NCBI RefSeq assembly: GCF_004319545.1
Contig: NZ_CP036313.1
Coordinates: 693,501 to 757,500, forward strand
Direction of reading: 5' to 3'
Origin: Desulfobacter hydrogenophilus
Lineage (GTDB): Bacteria > Desulfobacterota > Desulfobacteria > Desulfobacterales > Desulfobacteraceae
Length of the DNA: 64,000 nt
Of this stretch, positions 59,661 through 64,000 are shown piece after piece. Position 1 is the stretch's first letter. Every line of letters starts with the position of its first letter. The notes under the pieces are model-generated. The model was not told the origin of the DNA. It saw only the letters and a program-made list of their open reading frames with translations, and made no database searches. Position numbers and translations under genes: made by a program.

Positions 59661-60269
59661 ATGAGCGCATCAAACAAATATCTTCCGGCTGAAGAACGAC
59701 GGGCGGTGACGGTAGAGGCGGTGGTCGAGTTGGCTGGTGAACAAAACCCGAGCGAGATTACCACGGCTGCCATAGCCAAACGCATGGGATTGACTCAGGG
59801 TGCACTTTTTCGTCATTTCAAAAACAAGGATGCCATCTTACAGGCGGTTATGGAATGGACGACCGAACGGTTAATGTCCCGCATCGAAAAAGCAGTACAC
59901 GCAGAATCCTCTCCCCTTGCCGCACTAAAAGGCATGTTTATGGCGCATGTGGGCTTTATAACAGAGCATCCCGGTATTCCACGCATGTTGTTTGGTGAAT
60001 TGCAACGCTCGGAAGAAACTGCGCCCAAGAGAATGGTGCAAACGCTCATCCGCCGTTATACGGAGCACCTCAATCGTTTGTTTGAACAGGGAAAAACCTG
60101 CGGTGAGCTTGATGGAAAGCTTGATAACGAGGCTGCGGCTTCCCTCTTCATCGGCACCATTCAAGGATTGGTCATGCAATCGTTGATAACCGGAGATGTG
60201 GGCCATATGCGCCGCAATGCGCCGAAAGTATTTACCATATATCAAAGGGGCATCAGGAGGGCATCATGA
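59661..60269 (+). CDS. TetR-family repressor
   Basis: 202 residues from ATG 59661, chosen because GGAG lies 7 bp upstream; ATG 59649 is four codons earlier. The N-terminal helix-turn-helix is ITTAAIAKRMGLTQGALFRHFKNKDAILQAV. The ligand domain (AHVGFITEHPGIPRMLFGEL, FIGTIQGLVMQSLI) is of the AcrR/SlmA-like sort seen beside efflux operons. It overlaps the HlyD start by 4 bp, so it is the first gene of the operon it presumably represses. Confidence 0.92.
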   Translation: MSASNKYLPAEERRAVTVEAVVELAGEQNPSEITTAAIAKRMGLTQGALFRHFKNKDAILQAVMEWTTERLMSRIEKAVHAESSPLAALKGMFMAHVGFITEHPGIPRMLFGELQRSEETAPKRMVQTLIRRYTEHLNRLFEQGKTCGELDGKLDNEAAASLFIGTIQGLVMQSLITGDVGHMRRNAPKVFTIYQRGIRRAS

Positions 60270-61417
60270 AAAAACTGCCTTTAAAAAAACGGTCATTGGC
60301 ACTGATAGCGGTACTTGTTCCTCTGCTTGCTCTTTTTATCTATGTGGCCTTGCGTTCCGGGCCGCTTGCGCCGGTATCCGTTGTATTGGCCACGGTCGAG
60401 AATAAGAGCCTCTCACCGGCACTATTCGGCATCGGAACCATTGAGGCCCGTTACACCTACAAGATTGGTCCAACGGTTGCGGGGCGAGTCAAACGCCTGG
60501 ACGTACACGTAGGTGATCGTGTCAAGGCTGGCCAAGTGCTTGGTGAAATGGACCCGGTGGATCTTGATGAACATATCCGGGCTCAGGATGCCACGCTGAA
60601 ACAAGCAGCCGCTCAATTAAACGAAGCGCAGGTGCGTCGGGATTATGCGCAGACACAGGCTTTGCGTTACGAGCAGTTACTTCAAGCGCGGTCCACCAGT
60701 GAGGAAGTGGTAGCCACTAAGCAACACGACCTGTTGGTTGCAAAAGCGGGGCTGACTGCAGCACAAGAGGAGCTATCCCGTTTACGTGCCGAACGGGAGG
60801 CGTTAGCGGCGCAGCGCAATAACCTGTCTCTTATTTCGCCAGTTAACGGCCTGGTCGTTTCGCGTGATGCCGAACCGGGAACTACCGTGGTCCCAGGTCA
60901 GGCTGTCGTGGAACTGATCGATCCGGACACCCTCTGGGTCAATGTCCGCTTCGATCAGATTCGTGCGCAGGGTCTCGCCCCAGGCCTATCCGCCCAGATC
61001 GTATTACGTTCCCAGGCAGGGGAACAAAAGGCCGGACGTGTACTGAGGATCGAACCCCTGGCAGATGCGGTAACAGAAGAAACCCTTGCCAAGGTTGTCT
61101 TCGATCAAATTCCTGATCCACTGCCGCCTGTCGGCGAACTGGTCGAAGTCACGGTCACCTTGCCGACCCTTGGGGCAACGCCGATTGCCCCCAATGCCGC
61201 CATCCACCACCTTGACGGCAGACTGGGCGTGTGGCAGGTCACCCATGACGATCTTCACTTTACACCCGTTTCACTGGGGATTGCCGATTTGGAGGGCCGT
61301 GTGCAAATACAAAAAGGGCTCAAGGCGGGTGACCGGATAGTGGTCTACAGCGAAAACACCTTGAATGCGCACAGCCGGATTCACATCGTTGACCATATTC
61401 AGGGGGTGACGCAATGA
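60266..61417 (+). CDS. HlyD/DevB-type membrane fusion protein
   Basis: 383 residues. Signal anchor KRSLALIAVLVPLLALFIYV, lipoyl half 1 (IGPTVAGRVKRLDVHVGDRV), a coiled-coil hairpin (DATLKQAAAQLNEAQVRRDY ... QEELSRLRAEREALAAQ), lipoyl half 2 (LISPVNGLVVSRDAEPGTTV) and a beta-barrel (VVELIDPDTLWVNVRFDQIR). It links the following FtsX permease/ATPase to the NodT-like outer-membrane protein. Start and stop both overlap the neighbouring genes by ATGA, showing tight coupling. Confidence 0.92.
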   Translation: MKKLPLKKRSLALIAVLVPLLALFIYVALRSGPLAPVSVVLATVENKSLSPALFGIGTIEARYTYKIGPTVAGRVKRLDVHVGDRVKAGQVLGEMDPVDLDEHIRAQDATLKQAAAQLNEAQVRRDYAQTQALRYEQLLQARSTSEEVVATKQHDLLVAKAGLTAAQEELSRLRAEREALAAQRNNLSLISPVNGLVVSRDAEPGTTVVPGQAVVELIDPDTLWVNVRFDQIRAQGLAPGLSAQIVLRSQAGEQKAGRVLRIEPLADAVTEETLAKVVFDQIPDPLPPVGELVEVTVTLPTLGATPIAPNAAIHHLDGRLGVWQVTHDDLHFTPVSLGIADLEGRVQIQKGLKAGDRIVVYSENTLNAHSRIHIVDHIQGVTQ

Positions 61418-62604
61418 TCAGTTTAGCAGGACGCGACATCATGCACTCCTGGGGAAAGTTCGTCTTTACCGGTATGGGTCTTGGGCTGCTCATCGGCATC
61501 ACACTGTCCATGGCGGGGATTTATCGTGGTATGGTGGACGATGCCAAAGTGTTGCTCGACAACAGCGGTGCTGATCTCTGGGTGGTACAGAAGGACACCC
61601 TTGGGCCCTACGCTGAGTCATCAAGTCTCTACGATGATATCTGGCGTGGGATTCGAGGCATGGCGGGGGTGGAACGGGCGGCAAACATCACTTATCTCAC
61701 CATGCAGGTGGGCAAACAAGAGGGTGACGTGCGTGCCATGGTTACCGGCGTCACGCCCGGCGGGCCAGGAACACCCGGTTGGCCACCCCATCTCATTGCG
61801 GGTCGCCAGATTACCCGAAGCCATTACGAGGCTGTTGCCGATATCGCTTCCGGATTTAAACTGGATGAACGTATCCAGATCCGCCGTAACCAGTACACCG
61901 TAGTCGGGCTGACCAGGAGGATGGTCTCTTCCAATGGAGACCCGATGGTGTTCATTCCGCTTAAAGATGCCCAGGAAGCCCAGTTTCTCAAGGATAATGA
62001 CGCCATCCGAGGGCAGCGTCGACGCACGGCCGAGAACCCTGCCCTCAATCCCCTGCTTGATGCGGTTATTGCCTCGCAAACCACCAACCCTTACGTCAAT
62101 GCGATTTTAGTGCAGGTTGAAGCAGGCCATGACCCGGAAAAAGTCGCTGGGTCGATCCGTCGCTGGAAGCGCTTAACCGTCTACACCCGCAGCCAGATGG
62201 AGGAGATTCTGGTTGGTAAGCTGATCGCTACCTCCGCCAGACAGATCTTCATGTTCCTGGTAATCCTTTCGATTGTCAGCTCTGCCATTGTCGCCTTCAT
62301 CATCTACACCCTGACGCTCGGGAAAATTCGTGAAATTGCCGTCTTAAAACTACTCGGCACCAGGAACCGCACCATTGTCGGCCTGATCATGCAACAGTCC
62401 ATCGCCCTGGGTTTGATCGGCTTTGTGGTGGGCAAGATCTCGGCAACTTTATTAATGGCGCCAATCTTTCCCAAATATGTACTGCTGCAACCGCTCGACT
62501 CCGTTATGGGTTTTATGGCCGTGGTCATAATCTGCGTACTATCGAGCATTATCGCCATTCGTGCCGCGCTCAGGGTCGATCCGGCCGAGGCCATAGGGGG
62601 ATGA
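61414..62604 (+). CDS. FtsX/DevC-type ABC permease
   Basis: 396 residues. First helix FVFTGMGLGLLIGITLSMAG, a periplasmic domain (SGADLWVVQKDTLGPYAESS, GRQITRSHYEAVADIASGF), then three C-terminal helices (MFLVILSIVSSAIVAFIIYT, IALGLIGFVVGKISATLLMA, FMAVVIICVLSSIIAIRAAL) with the coupling segment LGKIREIAVLKLLGTRNRT. This is the single-FtsX DevC/MacB-type architecture. The cargo is unknown; organisation with HlyD, ATPase and NodT suggests tripartite export. Confidence 0.9.
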   Translation: MISLAGRDIMHSWGKFVFTGMGLGLLIGITLSMAGIYRGMVDDAKVLLDNSGADLWVVQKDTLGPYAESSSLYDDIWRGIRGMAGVERAANITYLTMQVGKQEGDVRAMVTGVTPGGPGTPGWPPHLIAGRQITRSHYEAVADIASGFKLDERIQIRRNQYTVVGLTRRMVSSNGDPMVFIPLKDAQEAQFLKDNDAIRGQRRRTAENPALNPLLDAVIASQTTNPYVNAILVQVEAGHDPEKVAGSIRRWKRLTVYTRSQMEEILVGKLIATSARQIFMFLVILSIVSSAIVAFIIYTLTLGKIREIAVLKLLGTRNRTIVGLIMQQSIALGLIGFVVGKISATLLMAPIFPKYVLLQPLDSVMGFMAVVIICVLSSIIAIRAALRVDPAEAIGG

Positions 62605-62605
62605 C

Positions 62606-63316
62606 ATGACAGCAAAAGGTATTCGTATTGAGGGGGTAAAAAAACGTTATGGCAGCGGAGATACTGCCGTTGATGCCCTGAAGATGGTCAACATGCACGT
62701 TGCGCCGGGTGAAGTTGTTGGACTGATAGGTCCTTCTGGATCTGGCAAAAGTACGCTCCTTAAATGTTTGGGCGCGGTGATCGAGCCGACCGCCGGAAAA
62801 ATGATACTCGGAGATGACATCATTTATGACGACGGCTGGAAGGTCAAAGATCTTCGTGCCTTGCGGCGGGACCGGATCGGCTTTGTATTCCAGGCACCTT
62901 ATCTGATTCCCTTCCTCGACGTCACCGACAACGTCGCCCTTCTGCCCATGCTGGCGGGAATGCCAAACACCGAGGCGCGTAAACGGGCAATAGAATTGTT
63001 TAAAGCGCTTGATGTGGAACATCGCGCCAAGGCCATGCCCTCTCAACTCTCTGGTGGAGAACAGCAACGCGTGGCTATTGCACGGGGACTGGTCAATCGT
63101 CCCCCGGTAATACTGGCGGATGAACCGACCGCTCCGCTGGATAGCGAGCGCGCCCTGGCTGTAATCCGAATATTGAACGACATGGCTCAAAAATTCGAGA
63201 CCGCCATTATTGTCGTCACCCACGATGAAAAAATCATTCCCACCTTTAAACGCATATATAACATCCGTGAAGGGGTGACCTATGAAGAAGAAGGTGAAGG
63301 ACGTGTTTTCAAATGA
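62606..63316 (+). CDS. ABC transporter ATPase, DevA/LolD-like
   Basis: 236 residues. Walker [19 protein letters not shown]-loop FVFQAPYLIPFL, signature [15 protein letters not shown], Walker B VILADEPTAPLD, H-loop VVTHDEK. It powers the permease encoded 1 bp upstream. A glycine-to-proline replacement in the D-loop region (TAPLDS rather than TGALDS) is slightly unusual. Confidence 0.93.
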   Translation: MTAKGIRIEGVKKRYGSGDTAVDALKMVNMHVAPGEVVGLIGPSGSGKSTLLKCLGAVIEPTAGKMILGDDIIYDDGWKVKDLRALRRDRIGFVFQAPYLIPFLDVTDNVALLPMLAGMPNTEARKRAIELFKALDVEHRAKAMPSQLSGGEQQRVAIARGLVNRPPVILADEPTAPLDSERALAVIRILNDMAQKFETAIIVVTHDEKIIPTFKRIYNIREGVTYEEEGEGRVFK

Positions 63317-63363
63317 GGTTAATCCAGAAAGGCCATTTAGAAAAACCTTCAAGGAGCATTTTT

Positions 63364-64000
63364 ATGGAAAATAATAATAAGATTGTTCATTATGCCTTAA
63401 TAGGAGTGTGTCTTCTGACGTTTGCGGGATGTGCTGTTGGGCCTGACTTCCAGCGTCCAGCCCCCCCTGATGTGACTGGTTATACGTCCACCCCGCTGGC
63501 TGCAAATTTAAATTCCTCCCCCACCATGCTGGGTGATCCACAAAACATTATTAAAGAAGAACGCTTAAATAAATATTGGTGGCGAGCGATGGGCTCCGAA
63601 CAACTAGAAACGCTCATCTGTGAAGCCCTGGAACATAACCCAACCCTGATGGCGGCAGAGGCTACCTTACGTCAGGCGCAGGAACTTTATGCGGCGAAGG
63701 CTGGTTCGACACTTTATCCCCAGGCTGACGCCAACCTCACCGGCCAGCGCCAGAGATTCAACCCCAATTCATCGGGGCTGACCGACGACGCCAGGGAATT
63801 CGGTCTTTACAACGCCGGCGTAGGCGTTACATATACATTTGACCTGGCCGGAGGTAATCGTAGGGCGTTGGAAGCTCTGGCCGCCCGAAGCGATTATCAG
63901 CAGTTCCAATTAGAAGGCGCTCGCTTAACACTGGTGGCAAATATCGTAACAACGGCTATTACTCAGGCAAGCCTGAAAAGGCAGACTGAAATTATAGAAA
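63364..64000 (+). CDS. NodT-type outer-membrane efflux lipoprotein, runs off the right edge
   Basis: AAGGAG precedes ATG 63364. A lipoprotein signal peptide ends in the lipobox LTFAGC. Family text follows: AVGPDFQRPAPPDVTGY, KYWWRAMGSEQLETLICEAL, EHNPTLMAAEATLRQAQELY, and GVTYTFDLAGGNRRALEAL. It completes the tripartite exporter as the TolC-like channel. Only the first ~212 residues of about 480 are in the window. Confidence 0.92.
   Translation, partial: MENNNKIVHYALIGVCLLTFAGCAVGPDFQRPAPPDVTGYTSTPLAANLNSSPTMLGDPQNIIKEERLNKYWWRAMGSEQLETLICEALEHNPTLMAAEATLRQAQELYAAKAGSTLYPQADANLTGQRQRFNPNSSGLTDDAREFGLYNAGVGVTYTFDLAGGNRRALEALAARSDYQQFQLEGARLTLVANIVTTAITQASLKRQTEIIE

Noticed and set aside
1..64000. 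CRISPR arrays, tRNA or rRNA genes
   Set aside because: No regularly spaced repeats, and no tRNA or rRNA signatures were recognised on reading; a covariance search was not possible.

Overview
The window looks like chromosomal DNA of an anaerobic, probably sulfate-reducing bacterium of the Desulfobacteraceae/Desulfobacterota. This is an inference from gene content: a fused CoA-dehydratase-type activase, a secreted FmdE-like protein beside an eight-haem cytochrome c, a small sirohaem/ferredoxin protein with a PCP_red domain, a Crp/Fnr regulator with TTGAT-N4-ATCAA sites, and a NapH-like ferredoxin. No rRNA, tRNA or CRISPR array was recognised.

0-6.6 kb: bioB runs off the left edge. Upstream of it is a broken bioD behind a BirA-type operator. 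Then come a periplasmic solute-binding protein, hpf with its terminator, a PLP-dependent decarboxylase (PanP-like), two gene remnants and a HAD phosphatase. 6.7-13.5 kb: a MITE with target duplication, then a polyphosphate island: ppk1, CYTH, a ParA-type ATPase, CHAD, a 53-residue ribbon-helix-helix protein, and a divergent Ppx/GppA. The RHH-CHAD-ParA-CYTH genes overlap or nearly abut. They suggest a ParA/RHH device tied to polyphosphate granules, which I rate the best candidate for an undescribed system.

13.6-29.8 kb: an accessory island of decayed and mobile DNA. It holds a metE remnant joined to an integrase remnant, hipBA, a Tn3 transposase tail, a frameshifted Rhs gene with a possible membrane immunity protein, and a three-recombinase (RIT) element with inverted ends and nonsense codons. 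It continues with an IS66 tail, a large polymorphic-toxin-like protein with its putative immunity gene, and a frameshifted IS with 17-bp ends.

29.9-39.5 kb: glycogen phosphorylase, a DsbC-like periplasmic protein, a large LOG-domain protein, the sirohaem/ferredoxin protein, a cupin, a decayed sigma-54 activator followed by intact-looking enhancer sites and a -24/-12 promoter, and a run of small zinc-ribbon/HEAT/Rnk genes. 39.6-50.6 kb: a leftward cluster (FmdE-like, octahaem cytochrome, TonB receptor, giant activase) with a palindrome and two related hairpins upstream, then a Crp/Fnr regulator, a NapH-like protein and a TIGR04076 protein.

50.6-64 kb: two efflux systems (HlyD + FtsX permease + ATPase on the minus strand; TetR-HlyD-permease-ATPase-NodT on the plus strand). 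Between them lie a deleted Tni-type transposon, a RAYT transposase between perfect 17-bp inverted repeats, an iron-sulfur repair (RIC) gene and a narG/TDT-transporter fusion pseudogene. A dispersed GC-rich palindromic repeat occurs at about 1.9, 35.7 and 45.8 kb.
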